This document shows positions 1 through 11,273 of a stretch of 64,000 nucleotides of DNA, in pieces (position 1 is the stretch's first letter; each line of letters opens with the position of its first letter). Both the position numbers and the translations under genes were made by a program. Source of the DNA: Gracilimonas sp. (GTDB taxonomy: Bacteria; Bacteroidota; Rhodothermia; Balneolales; Balneolaceae); contig JAKURD010000001.1 of assembly GCA_022450045.1 (NCBI GenBank), positions 338,960 through 402,959 of the forward strand, read 5' to 3'. The notes below the pieces were generated by a model, which saw only the letters and a list, made by a program, of their open reading frames with translations, made no database searches and was not told the origin of the DNA.

Positions 1-1383
1 CAGATGCTGAAGCCTACCGATTTCTACAGAACCGCTAATCGACACATTTTTGAAACACTCACAAATTTATACGAGCGAGATAATCCGCTTGATCTGCTTA
101 CTGTTGAGAATGAACTAAAGGATAACAATCTGCTGGAAGTGTGTGGCGGACCAACTTACTTATCTGACCTGACCCGTTCGGTGAGCTCTTCGGCCAACAT
201 CGAATATCATTCGCAGATCATTATTGAAAAGGCGATTAAGCGAAACCTCATTCTTGCAAGTAACGATGTGATCAAAGATGCTTACGATACCACTTCTGAT
301 GCCTACGATGTATTGGATCACGCTGAGCAAAGTATTTTCGATCTCTCCAATCAAAAAAGCCGCAGTTCTGCTGTACCCGTTGAGAAACTTCTGAAGGATA
401 CGCTTTCATATCTGGAAGATCTTCGGGGCAAAGAATATGGTATTACCGGAGTTCCAACCGGTTTAGCCATCGATGATATGACCGCCGGCTGGCAGAAAGG
501 AGATCTCGTTATAATCGCGGCTCGCCCTTCGATGGGTAAGACTGCTTTCGTATTGACAGCAGCCCGTAATGCAGCCATGCATCCGGATGAAAATCTTCGA
601 ACCCCCATTGCCCTTTTCAGCCTGGAGATGTCTAATCAATCTCTTGTTCAGCGTTTGCTAACCATGGAAGCTCGTGTCCGCGCCGATGAAGCCCGAAAAG
701 GCACGCTTAAGGATGAAGACTTCCGCCGGCTGATAGACGCTGCAAGTCGCCTTTTCAGTGCAGAAATTTATATTGATGATACGCCTGCTATCAGTTTGAT
801 GGAACTTCGAACAAAATGCCGTAGGTTGAAAAGTGAAAAAGACATCGGCTTGATCGTGATCGATTATCTGCAGCTGATGCAGGCCAATTCGAAAGATATT
901 GGAAACCGTGAGCAGGAAATTGCCACCATTTCACGTGGCCTTAAAAGCCTTGCCAAAGAATTGGATGTTCCGGTTATTGCTCTTGCTCAGCTATCACGAG
1001 CAGTGGAGCAACGCGGTGGTGATAAAAGGCCACAGCTTAGTGACCTTCGTGAGTCCGGTTCCATTGAGCAGGATGCCGATATTGTAATGTTTTTATACCG
1101 CCCGGAATATTATGGCATCACCACGACCGAGGAAGGACAGTCTACAGCCGGACTTGCAGAAATCATTATCGGAAAGCAGCGTAACGGTCCGGTAGGAAGC
1201 AAAATGATGTATTTTGTGAAAGAATATGCCCGGTTTGAGAATCTCACTTCAGCCTCTAATGACAATCCTATGATGGGTAAGGGCGGGAACAATGGTGGCG
1301 GTAATCCTAATCTCGGCAGTGGAAATGACGGCTCTCCTCCCATGCCTCACAGCCCCGCCCCGGATGAAGATGCCCCTTTTTAA
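1..1383 (+). CDS. dnaB: Replicative DNA helicase DnaB (5' end cut off by window)
   Basis: Hexameric 5'-3' helicase that unwinds DNA at the replication fork. The reading frame is open from base 1 and the first visible Met falls inside the N-terminal domain (LKPTDFYRTANRHIFE is an internal family motif), so about 40 residues lie upstream of the window. Visible motifs are Walker A ARPSMGKT at about residues 174-181, the Walker B region with IVIDYLQLM, and the RecA-like end ALAQLSRAVEQR followed by LRESGSIEQDAD. The C-terminal tail is rich in Gly, Asn and Pro and ends DEDAPF, as is common in DnaB. No intein is seen in the RecA core. The next gene is convergent. Confidence 0.96.
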   Translation, partial: QMLKPTDFYRTANRHIFETLTNLYERDNPLDLLTVENELKDNNLLEVCGGPTYLSDLTRSVSSSANIEYHSQIIIEKAIKRNLILASNDVIKDAYDTTSDAYDVLDHAEQSIFDLSNQKSRSSAVPVEKLLKDTLSYLEDLRGKEYGITGVPTGLAIDDMTAGWQKGDLVIIAARPSMGKTAFVLTAARNAAMHPDENLRTPIALFSLEMSNQSLVQRLLTMEARVRADEARKGTLKDEDFRRLIDAASRLFSAEIYIDDTPAISLMELRTKCRRLKSEKDIGLIVIDYLQLMQANSKDIGNREQEIATISRGLKSLAKELDVPVIALAQLSRAVEQRGGDKRPQLSDLRESGSIEQDADIVMFLYRPEYYGITTTEEGQSTAGLAEIIIGKQRNGPVGSKMMYFVKEYARFENLTSASNDNPMMGKGGNNGGGNPNLGSGNDGSPPMPHSPAPDEDAPF

Positions 1384-1512
1384 ATTCGTTGATAAATAGT
1401 TGCCTTCTTTAATGGCTCGTCGATTAGGCCTAATATCCTCTCCGATCTTTGCGAATACTCTGCGTCCTCTGCTTTAAATAAAAAGATGTCGGGTTATCAA
1501 AAGAAAAACCTA

Positions 1513-2619
1513 TCACACCATCTCTTCAAACAGCTTATCAAAGGCTTTGATACGTTTTGACCAATCCAGATGGCTATTGATGTTCTGAAGGGAATTTTTT
1601 GGCAGGGATTTCGTATTTCCGGTAAGCAGGTCTTTCAAATAGTGAAACAGGTCATCCTCGGTCTCATACAAAACCGGTGCATGTAAAAGAGGATCGTGCA
1701 AGCTTTTCGGGATTAGTTCAGGGTAATGTAAACTCTTGGGCACCAATGGGTGGCACCCACAATATATTGCCTCCATTATAGCCACACAGAAGAATTCATA
1801 GCTTGCCGTAGACACTACGATATCACCCGAATGAAGCAGTTTGCTGTAGTTTTCTTTGTCATCCACATAGCCAAAATGGGTGATCTGCTGGCCGAAACGC
1901 TGCCAGGCCTTTTCGAATTCCTCGGGTTTTTCATGCTGCGTATCCCCCGCAAGGATTAGATCAAATTTCAGGTCAATGTCATTCAAGCGATTCAGCACTC
2001 TGAAAAACATGGCCGGGTTACGATCAAACTGCCAGCGTTGGTTCCAAACGATCACCGGAGTTTCGTTTTCAGATCGTGTATCCGGTTGCTTGTCAAAGCT
2101 TTTCAGATCCAGGCCGGGATGCATCACAATGCTTTTTTCTCGGATCTTATCAACGGTCCCATGTTGCTTTCCATCGGGAAAATTATCCAGAAAACCGGGT
2201 AAAGCATCCATCAGATCGTCAAGGTGAAACTGGGATGAAAAAAGCAGTTTATCAGCCACCAGCATGCTTAAATAGTTGATGTAACAATAGGTCAGATCAC
2301 GCTTTTCCCCATCCGGTATTGGTCGGGTAAACTGATTTTCATGCATGTACATGATCACCGGTGTATGAGCAAATCTTGGATTGGTCAGAGCCATAAACGC
2401 CGGAAGATTGGTCATGCTGCTGGTGAGCAAGAGATCGATATCCTCTTCCACCTTATTTGTCATCTCTGTAAGTGTGACCGAATCCCCATGCATTCTCCAT
2501 TTCCAGCCTTTATAGTTCAATTTTATGGGAATGATGTTGTGGCTGGAATGTTTCTCAAGTCCTTTGAGAAAAGCTTTATGGGAGCCGCTGTAAAATGGTT
2601 CTACCGCCAGGATATTCAT
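1513..2619 (-). CDS. tRNA-queuosine alpha-mannosyltransferase homologue (QTMAN/GTDC1, DUF3524 family)
   Basis: 368 aa from the ATG at 2619; a TTG nine bases upstream is less likely. The N-terminus ILAVEPFYSGSHKAFL and the following KGWKWRMHG match the DUF3524 glycosyltransferase family, whose animal member GTDC1/QTMAN adds mannose from GDP-mannose to queuosine in tRNA-Asp. A GT-B type C-terminal half is visible: WNQRWQFDRNP, then HFGYV and SYEFFCVAIMEAIYCGCHPLVP. The same window carries queD and queE, so the cell probably makes the queuosine base. Assignment to the family is firm by motif. The acceptor in bacteria is inference; another glycoconjugate target is possible. An R1 repeat separates it from mutL upstream. 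Confidence 0.75.
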   Translation of the reverse strand: MNILAVEPFYSGSHKAFLKGLEKHSSHNIIPIKLNYKGWKWRMHGDSVTLTEMTNKVEEDIDLLLTSSMTNLPAFMALTNPRFAHTPVIMYMHENQFTRPIPDGEKRDLTYCYINYLSMLVADKLLFSSQFHLDDLMDALPGFLDNFPDGKQHGTVDKIREKSIVMHPGLDLKSFDKQPDTRSENETPVIVWNQRWQFDRNPAMFFRVLNRLNDIDLKFDLILAGDTQHEKPEEFEKAWQRFGQQITHFGYVDDKENYSKLLHSGDIVVSTASYEFFCVAIMEAIYCGCHPLVPKSLHYPELIPKSLHDPLLHAPVLYETEDDLFHYLKDLLTGNTKSLPKNSLQNINSHLDWSKRIKAFDKLFEEMV

Positions 2620-2694
2620 GTGTAGCAATATCGTTTGAAAACTAAGTCTAAGTATAGGGAATTTTTAGGATGAGCGAATAATATTTCATGCATC

Positions 2695-2881
2695 CGAACA
2701 CGACCTGAGGATAACCCATCTGACCGGGAGGCAGTGCAAACAACCCCGAATTCGATCTGATGGACCACCCATCTGATCAATGATACAGGTGCAGGATGTT
2801 GGATTAGCACACGAAATGAACTTGAGTGCCCCCATCCAACAATCGGTCAGACGGCTTAGAGCCGGTAGACCGGGAGGTAGT
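2695..2881. repeat. R1 REP-like repeat unit
   Basis: One R1 unit between mutL and the mannosyltransferase. Hairpin 1 at 2754-2778 has arms GATCTGATGG and CCATCTGATC with a T.T mismatch at the fifth pair. Hairpin 2 at 2844-2872 has outer arms CGGTC and GACCG. A degenerate partial hairpin lies at 2702-2725. The 264-base gap between the genes is otherwise empty. Confidence 0.8.
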
Positions 2882-2883
2882 TT

Positions 2884-4734
2884 TTACCTAAATCGAGCTT
2901 GGATTTCGTCCAGCGGAATATAACTGATCGTGGGTTTCTTTAATGGATCGAGATAAGGCTGCTCACAGGCAAATAATTGATCGACCAGTGATTCCATTTC
3001 CTGCCCGGTCAGTTTCTTTCCTCTTGGGATAGCTGCCTTGGCTGCAAAAGCGATCGCCAGTTTTTCACGGGCCTCAAGTTTCACCTTTTGTCCCAACTCC
3101 TGATATTGATGGAGCATGGAGATCAGCACTTCTTCCTCGTTCCCGATCTCAATATCGGCCGGCACTCCGTTTATCATAGCCGTATTTCCACTCAAAAGCT
3201 GTACCGAAAACCCCATCCGCTGTATAATGGAATGAAGTTCTTTGAGTAAGGTGTAGTCCGAAGCTGAGAGTTCCAGCGTTTGCGCAAATAAAAGCTGTTG
3301 TGTGCTTGGCAGCGCCTCTTCCGTGGCATTGATCGCCTTTTCGAAGATAATGCGTTTATGAGCTAAATGCTGATCGATAACGGTTAATCCCGTGCGTGTC
3401 TGTGTTAGGATATAAGCGTTATGCAGTTGCCAAAACCCTTTATCCTGTGCCACCTCGCCTTTAGATTCTCCTGCAGGCTGAAAAGCTTGAGTTTTATCCC
3501 CTTCAGCTCCGGTTTGGAACGATCTCCCACCATACAATTGCTTCGAAAATTCATCGCCTCTGCCCTTCACAGAATCAGGATTGTTGTTTATCCTGGAAGA
3601 CATATGAAAGCCCCCGACTTCTCCTTGCGATCTATTTGGGCGGTTGAAACTGAACCCGGAGTCAAATCCTTTGGCGGGATCGTCACTCAGAAAGGTATCC
3701 TCATTAGGCTGTATATCCGGCACCTGAAAGTGTTTGTTCAAAGCTCGATTAACAACGGAACGGGCAAGCTGTATTACGCTTCGTTCATCCTCGAATTTTA
3801 CTTCCATCTTTGCAGGATGAACATTCACATCTACCTTAGAAGGATCTATATCGAAGAACAGTGCGTAAAAAGGATACTCATTGTTGCGGGTCCATGCATC
3901 ATATAAACTCAAAATTACGTGCGTGAGATAGCGATGCTGAAAAGGTCGTCCATTCACAAACAGAAACTGCTCTCCCCTACTCTTTTTAGCCAGTTTAGGA
4001 TCGGAAGCAAACCCATGGATCTTCACATAACTTGTTTCCTCTCCAAACTCGATCAGGCTCGCTTTATAGGAACTTCCGAATATCTGTGTTACCCTATCTT
4101 TTAAATCCTGAATGGGAAGATCATAGATCACATCTCCATCAGCTTCCACGTAAAAAGCAACATCCGTACTTGCAAGAGCTGCATACTGTATAGTTCGGAG
4201 AATATGTCGGAGTTCTGTAACGTCTGTCTTCAAAAACTGTCTTCGCGCGGGCACATTAAAGAACAAATTTCGAACAGCGATGGTAGTACCATCATCAGTG
4301 GCGGTAGGCTTTATTTCGCGTTCTTCTCCGCCCCAGACCTCAAATTTCCAACCGTTCTCATCTCCTGCTCTTTTTGTCTTCACCGTAACCTGGGAAACCG
4401 ATGCGATGGAAGCCATAGCCTCTCCCCGAAAACCAAGGGTGCGAATTTTAAAGAGGTCATCAACGGAATTGATCTTGGAGGTAGCATGTCGTTCAAAACA
4501 AAGCGGCAGATCCTTCTTACTCATCCCGCAGCCATTATCAGAAACCTGTATAAGAGTACGGCCTGCATTCTGGATCAGGATCTTAAGCTGGTCGGCTCCG
4601 GCGTCGATGGCATTATCGAGAAGTTCTTTAACAACGGAAGCCGGACGTTGTATGACTTCCCCTGCCGCAATTTTATTGCTTATTTCAGGCGGCAGTTGAT
4701 GAATAATAGAATCGCTGATATGCGTGTCGCTCAA
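2884..4734 (-). CDS. mutL: DNA mismatch repair protein MutL
   Basis: 616 aa. MutL couples MutS mismatch recognition to strand processing. The N-terminal GHKL ATPase is complete: KIAAGEVIQRPASVVKELLD, then DNGCGM and RTLGFRGEAMASIA, followed by the transducer segment FLFVNGRPF. A variable linker of about residues 335-430 leads to the dimerisation domain. The endonuclease motif DQHA(X)2E(X)4E reads DQHLAHKRIIFE, so the first Glu is Lys, and the CPHGRP-type metal motif reads DPLKKPT; nicking activity is therefore uncertain. The apparent start is TTG at 4734, since no ATG precedes the conserved N-terminus. It lies 16 nt after a small membrane protein gene and is probably cotranscribed with it. 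Confidence 0.95.
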   Translation of the reverse strand: MSDTHISDSIIHQLPPEISNKIAAGEVIQRPASVVKELLDNAIDAGADQLKILIQNAGRTLIQVSDNGCGMSKKDLPLCFERHATSKINSVDDLFKIRTLGFRGEAMASIASVSQVTVKTKRAGDENGWKFEVWGGEEREIKPTATDDGTTIAVRNLFFNVPARRQFLKTDVTELRHILRTIQYAALASTDVAFYVEADGDVIYDLPIQDLKDRVTQIFGSSYKASLIEFGEETSYVKIHGFASDPKLAKKSRGEQFLFVNGRPFQHRYLTHVILSLYDAWTRNNEYPFYALFFDIDPSKVDVNVHPAKMEVKFEDERSVIQLARSVVNRALNKHFQVPDIQPNEDTFLSDDPAKGFDSGFSFNRPNRSQGEVGGFHMSSRINNNPDSVKGRGDEFSKQLYGGRSFQTGAEGDKTQAFQPAGESKGEVAQDKGFWQLHNAYILTQTRTGLTVIDQHLAHKRIIFEKAINATEEALPSTQQLLFAQTLELSASDYTLLKELHSIIQRMGFSVQLLSGNTAMINGVPADIEIGNEEEVLISMLHQYQELGQKVKLEAREKLAIAFAAKAAIPRGKKLTGQEMESLVDQLFACEQPYLDPLKKPTISYIPLDEIQARFR

Positions 4735-4750
4735 TTAAATGATCTATATT

Positions 4751-4957
4751 TTAAAGTGAAATTAGATAAACGATGATGGCCAATAAAGCAGCAAAGAACA
4801 CAATTCTCGAAAATTGTGCCGGTCTGCGGCGAGTGTGTGTCTCAAATTTAATTCGCTTGCGCCGCTTTTCCTTTTCGTCCTTTTCAGGATCGTAATATCG
4901 AAACGGATAGTCGAATTTCTTGGGTTTGGGCCGGAAGCCGAACATTGGTTTGATCAT
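4751..4957 (-). CDS. Small single-pass membrane protein, unknown function
   Basis: 68 aa from the ATG at 4957, chosen because GAGGTG lies six bases upstream; a GTG at 4966 would overlap that site. The middle is very basic and acidic (DPEKDEKEKRRKRIKFE, then HTRRRP). It ends in one hydrophobic helix, IVFFAALLAIIVYLI, reaching almost to the C-terminus, so the charged part is predicted to be cytoplasmic. It is the first gene before mutL with a 16-nt gap. I do not recognise the family. Confidence 0.65.
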   Translation of the reverse strand: MIKPMFGFRPKPKKFDYPFRYYDPEKDEKEKRRKRIKFETHTRRRPAQFSRIVFFAALLAIIVYLISL

Positions 4958-5028
4958 AAACAACACCTCATTTTATTAGCTTTAGAAGGCTAACGAAGTG
5001 GGCTAACCTATCGTGTCTCAATATATGA

Positions 5029-7476
<2,448 letters not shown>

Positions 7477-7505
7477 AAATTCAATTTTGGTTTTTCTGAT
7501 CTTAG

Positions 7506-7534
7506 CCCGGTTCTTTAAAGAGCCGGGTTTTTTT
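7506..7534 (+). terminator. Intrinsic terminator of icd
   Basis: Eleven-pair stem CCCGGTTCTTT / AAAGAGCCGGG (one G-T pair) followed at once by a run of seven T. Confidence 0.9.
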
Positions 7535-7602
7535 ATACCCTGATAATTATCCTTTTTTGATAAATCAAAAGGCTCATCAAGAATTAAAAGCGCTACCAAT
7601 TT

Positions 7603-7610
7603 TACATTTG
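7603..7610 (+). promoter_or_regulatory. Candidate -7 box for the thr operon
   Basis: TACATTTG fits the Bacteroidota sigma-A -7 consensus TAnnTTTG and would start transcription about 75 nt before the thr leader peptide. No clear TTG -33 element is seen at the expected distance. Confidence 0.4.
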
Positions 7611-7687
7611 TGACTGATTTATAAAAACTTAAAAAGAAATTATCGTCAGGTGTTTACTTTCAGGTTCAAATGGAATAGACTAAAGCA

Positions 7688-7798
7688 ATGAAATTTGATC
7701 AATCACATAGCACAACCAATGAGGCTCTTTCGATGACTTTGAGCCATGCTATGTCTTTGACCAACACCACCATTACGATTACAATTACAACCCCTTAG
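7688..7798 (+). CDS. thrL: Threonine operon leader peptide (attenuator ORF)
   Basis: 36-codon ORF from the ATG at 7688 to TAG at 7798. Its last third reads T-N-T-T-I-T-I-T-I-T-T-P, so seven of the last twelve codons are Thr and three are Ile, the hallmark of a leader that senses charged tRNA-Thr and tRNA-Ile ahead of threonine biosynthesis genes. Internal ATGs at 7733 and 7751 could give shorter peptides. The 5' half of the ORF folds into a hairpin (ACATAGCA with TGCTATGT), and the stop codon sits in the loop of a second hairpin. It precedes thrA by 84 nt. The role as attenuator is inference from this layout. Confidence 0.75.
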   Translation: MKFDQSHSTTNEALSMTLSHAMSLTNTTITITITTP

Positions 7799-7811
7799 GG
7801 GGTGCTTTTCT
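7702..7811 (+). promoter_or_regulatory. Attenuator hairpins of the thr operon
   Basis: Hairpin 1: ACATAGCA pairs perfectly with TGCTATGT (about 7702-7757), enclosing a nested GGCTC / GAGCC stem. Hairpin 2: ACCCC-TTAG-GGGGT (7790-7803) followed by GCTTTTCT, a weak terminator-like element overlapping the leader stop codon. The Thr/Ile codon run lies between them, so ribosome stalling there would change access to both. The exact antiterminator pairing was not resolved by eye. Confidence 0.6.
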
Positions 7812-7882
7812 ACATATCGCCATTTGGCATTATGCCATTCTCAAATAGCTTCAACGCTTAAAGTCATTAATCTCACTCTAAA

Positions 7883-10339
7883 ATGAATATGTTTATATTA
7901 AAATTTGGTGGAACTTCTGTCGCCACTGCGCAAAACCTGAAAAAGGTTCAGACCATCATAAAAAAATATTCTGAATCTCATAAAGTTATAGCTGTTGTAT
8001 CAGCCTTGGGAGGAGTTACCAATCAGCTGCAGGAATGTGCAACCCTTGCTGCTAATGGCAACGACACCTACAAAGAAGTTCTGGAACACATAGAAAAGCG
8101 ACATCTCGAACTTTGTAATGAGTTGTTACCTGTTAAAGAACGCAATAGTACACTCACTCAGGCAAAACTTCTTCTAAACGATCTTGAAGACATTTGTCGC
8201 GGTGTGTTTTTGATTAGAGAACTCTCCCCCCGATCTCTGGATCATATCCTAAGTTATGGGGAGGTGCTTTCGGCCGCAATCATCTCGGATTATTTGAAAG
8301 CTTCAGGATTGGATACCGGTTTATTCGAATCAACAAAATTTATCAAAACCGATAACCGGTTTGGTAAAGCAGCCGTGGATACCAACACCACCTACCGTGA
8401 AATTCAAAAACAGTTTCAAACGGCTCCCCCTGTTTCGGTTTGTCCTGGATTTGTGGCTTCATCAAAAGATGATGAATTGATTACAACTTTAGGCCGCGGA
8501 GGTTCCGACTATACAGCAGCTTTGATAGCAGCAGCTCTCCAAGCCATAGAACTTCAGATCTGGACGGATGTAAACGGTATGATGACTTCCGATCCAAGGT
8601 TGGTACCAAATGCTCATCCTATCGAGCACCTCTCCTATGAAGAAGCCATGGAGCTTTCTCATTTCGGGGCAAAAGTAATCTATCCTTCGACTATTCAGCC
8701 GGTCTTGGATGCAGACATCCCGGTTCACATAAAAAATACATTTGAATCCGATCATCCTGGAACCCTTATTTCTAAAGACGGGCCGGAGAATGACCAGGTT
8801 GTAAAGGGAACTTCGTGTATTCAGGAAATTGCTATTTTTACTCTTACGGGCAGCGGAATGATTGCCGTACCAAATATTTCCTATCGTTTATTTGGATCGT
8901 TGAGCCGGCAAGACGTGAATGTAATCATGATTACCCAAGCTTCATCCGAACACTCAATTACAATCGGGATTGCCATTGATGATGTTGATAAAGCTAGAAA
9001 GGCGATCTCAGAAGAATTCTCTTACGAAACAGAAATCCACAAGATAAATCCGCTTGAAGTTGAAACAGGGTTATCTATTGTAGCATTGGTCGGTTCACGT
9101 ATGAAAAAACAAGTGGGCGTAAGCGCAAAACTGTTTGATACGCTGAGCCATAACGGTGTGAATGTCCGGGCAATAGCACAGGGTTCAACCGAGCTTAATA
9201 TTTCCGTGGTCATTGACAAAAAAGACCTTAAGAAATCCCTTAATAGTATTCACGAAAGCTTCTTCCTTTCCGACCGCCGAAAGCTTCACTTGTTTATGAT
9301 TGGAGTTGGAAATGTGGGCCGGGTTTTTATAGATCAGGTAAAAGCCCAGCAAGAGTATCTCGCCAAAAAGCATAACCTGAATGTGTTTATAGCCGGACTG
9401 GCGAATTCTCGACAGATGCATTTTGATGAGGAAGGTATAGACCTTGAAGATGGGGAAAAACTGTTGGAGGAAGAACATCAGGAAATGAACGCCGAAAAAT
9501 TTGTAGAAATCATGAAAGACATGAATCTGAGAAATTCTGTTTTTATAGATTCTACAGCCTCGGGTGATATTGCCAAACTTTATAAAGATGTGCTGGAAAG
9601 CAGTATTTCAGTGGTTACACCAAACAAGATAGCATGTTCGTCTTCTTACAAGAATTTTAAAGAATTAACCGACTCGGCTATTAAATACAAATCAAAGTTC
9701 TTATATGAGACTAATGTCGGAGCCGGACTTCCCGTTATTTCAACCCTTAACGACCTGATTAAAAGCGGGGATGAAGTTCATAAAATTCAGGCTGTACTTT
9801 CCGGAACATTGAATTTCATCTTTAATAATTATGACGACACCAAAAAATTCAGTGATGTTGTAAAAGCAGCCAGAGAAGCCGGTTTTACCGAGCCGGACCC
9901 TCGAATTGACTTAAGCGGTGTTGATGTAATGCGTAAAATTCTGATTCTGGCACGTGTCAGCGGTTACGAACTTGAACTCGATGACATTACCAACAATGGT
10001 TTTGTTCCTGAAGAGTGCATGAAAACAGATTCACTTAAAGAATTCTATACCAAGTTGGATGAACATGATGATGTTTTCAGACAGATTTATGAGAAAGCCA
10101 GTGGACAAAACAAGCGGCTTAAATATGTAGCCACTTTTGAAAATGGGAAGTCGCAGACCGGACTTGAGGCTTTCGCTTCCAATCATTCGTTCTATAATTT
10201 GGGAGGAAAAGATAACATTGTGCTTTTCTATACCAATCGATATAGTGACCAGCCTTTAGTTGTAAAAGGAGCCGGTGCCGGTGCGGCTGTCACGGCTTCC
10301 GGTATATTTGCTGACATCATGAAAATAGCCTCAGCCTGA
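7883..10339 (+). CDS. thrA: Bifunctional aspartokinase / homoserine dehydrogenase I
   Basis: 818 aa. It carries out the first and third steps from aspartate to threonine. The N-terminal aspartokinase begins FILKFGGTSVATAQN and has TTLGRGGSDYTAAL at about residues 200-213. Two ACT regulatory domains (about 310-460) imply threonine feedback control. The C-terminal homoserine dehydrogenase has the Rossmann start LFMIGVGNVGRVF and LYETNVGAGLPVI. The length matches E. coli ThrA. ATG at 7883 is used; an ATG two codons later is equally possible. It is first in the thrABC operon and ends 1 nt before thrB. Confidence 0.97.
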   Translation: MNMFILKFGGTSVATAQNLKKVQTIIKKYSESHKVIAVVSALGGVTNQLQECATLAANGNDTYKEVLEHIEKRHLELCNELLPVKERNSTLTQAKLLLNDLEDICRGVFLIRELSPRSLDHILSYGEVLSAAIISDYLKASGLDTGLFESTKFIKTDNRFGKAAVDTNTTYREIQKQFQTAPPVSVCPGFVASSKDDELITTLGRGGSDYTAALIAAALQAIELQIWTDVNGMMTSDPRLVPNAHPIEHLSYEEAMELSHFGAKVIYPSTIQPVLDADIPVHIKNTFESDHPGTLISKDGPENDQVVKGTSCIQEIAIFTLTGSGMIAVPNISYRLFGSLSRQDVNVIMITQASSEHSITIGIAIDDVDKARKAISEEFSYETEIHKINPLEVETGLSIVALVGSRMKKQVGVSAKLFDTLSHNGVNVRAIAQGSTELNISVVIDKKDLKKSLNSIHESFFLSDRRKLHLFMIGVGNVGRVFIDQVKAQQEYLAKKHNLNVFIAGLANSRQMHFDEEGIDLEDGEKLLEEEHQEMNAEKFVEIMKDMNLRNSVFIDSTASGDIAKLYKDVLESSISVVTPNKIACSSSYKNFKELTDSAIKYKSKFLYETNVGAGLPVISTLNDLIKSGDEVHKIQAVLSGTLNFIFNNYDDTKKFSDVVKAAREAGFTEPDPRIDLSGVDVMRKILILARVSGYELELDDITNNGFVPEECMKTDSLKEFYTKLDEHDDVFRQIYEKASGQNKRLKYVATFENGKSQTGLEAFASNHSFYNLGGKDNIVLFYTNRYSDQPLVVKGAGAGAAVTASGIFADIMKIASA

Positions 10340-10340
10340 T

Positions 10341-11273
10341 ATGAATTCTATAAACGTTTTTGCCCCCGCTTCTGTCGCTAATGTTGCATGTGGTTTTGAT
10401 GTGATGGGTTTTGCCCTTCAGGGAATTGGTGATGAGCTTGTCATTCGTAAGACAGAAAACCTGGGACTTAACATTACGGCCATTCATAATGCTGACTCCT
10501 TATCAAAGAATTCAGATGAAAATGTAGTAACGGTTTCGACACAGGCTCTTTTAGACAGCCTGGAAATACAGCCTGAATTTGGCTTTGAATTTGAGCTTAC
10601 CAAAAGAGTAAAACCGGGAAGCGGACTTGGGTCAAGTGCATCAAGCTCTGTAGCTGCTGTTTTTGGGGTTAATGAATTGCTTAGCAAGCCCTTCAGTAAG
10701 AAAGAATTAGTCGCATTTGCGATGGAAGGAGAACGGCTCGCTTCGGGAATTCCTCATGCTGATAATGTAGCACCTTCCCTGCTTGGCGGTTTTATTTTGA
10801 TCAGAAGTTACAATCCTCTCGACATCATAGAACTCGACTACCCGGATGATTTGGTTGCCACCGTAATTCATCCGCAAATTGAAATTAAAACGGCAGATGC
10901 CAAAAGAATGCTTCGTAAACAAATAGAACTAAAAGATGCTATTACTCAATGGGGAAATATTGGCGGGCTTGTCAGTGGTTTAGCTATAGCTGATTATGAA
11001 CTCATTGGGCGCTCTTTACATGACGTTATAGCCGAACCCATCCGGGGAATGTTGATTCCTTCTTTTAAAGAAGCAAAAGAAGCTGCTTTAAGTACCGGAG
11101 CTTTAGGGTGTAGTATTTCCGGTTCAGGCCCCTCTATTTTTGCTTTGAGCAGGGGAATGGATATAGCAAAAGCGGTTGCCACTAAGTTTGAAGCCCTTTT
11201 CAAAAGCATTGGACTTGAAAGCTATGTGCATATTTCACCAATCAATGCTAAAGGCTGTGAGGTGTTGAAATGA
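10341..11273 (+). CDS. thrB: Homoserine kinase
   Basis: 310 aa GHMP-family kinase that phosphorylates homoserine. Visible are the N-terminal VFAPASVANVACGFDVMGFA, the ATP loop KPGSGLGSSASSSVAA at about residues 93-108, and the C-terminal glycine motif GCSISGSGPSIFAL. It starts 1 nt after thrA and overlaps thrC by 4 nt (ATGA), so the three genes are translationally coupled. Confidence 0.97.
   Translation: MNSINVFAPASVANVACGFDVMGFALQGIGDELVIRKTENLGLNITAIHNADSLSKNSDENVVTVSTQALLDSLEIQPEFGFEFELTKRVKPGSGLGSSASSSVAAVFGVNELLSKPFSKKELVAFAMEGERLASGIPHADNVAPSLLGGFILIRSYNPLDIIELDYPDDLVATVIHPQIEIKTADAKRMLRKQIELKDAITQWGNIGGLVSGLAIADYELIGRSLHDVIAEPIRGMLIPSFKEAKEAALSTGALGCSISGSGPSIFALSRGMDIAKAVATKFEALFKSIGLESYVHISPINAKGCEVLK

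Noticed and set aside
2616-2810. 64-aa minus-strand ORF
   Set aside because: It lies inside R1 repeat sequence; its peptide recurs as translated repeat elsewhere and has no protein features.
4204-4776. 190-aa plus-strand ORF opposite mutL
   Set aside because: Antisense shadow of the clear mutL frame, no family motifs.
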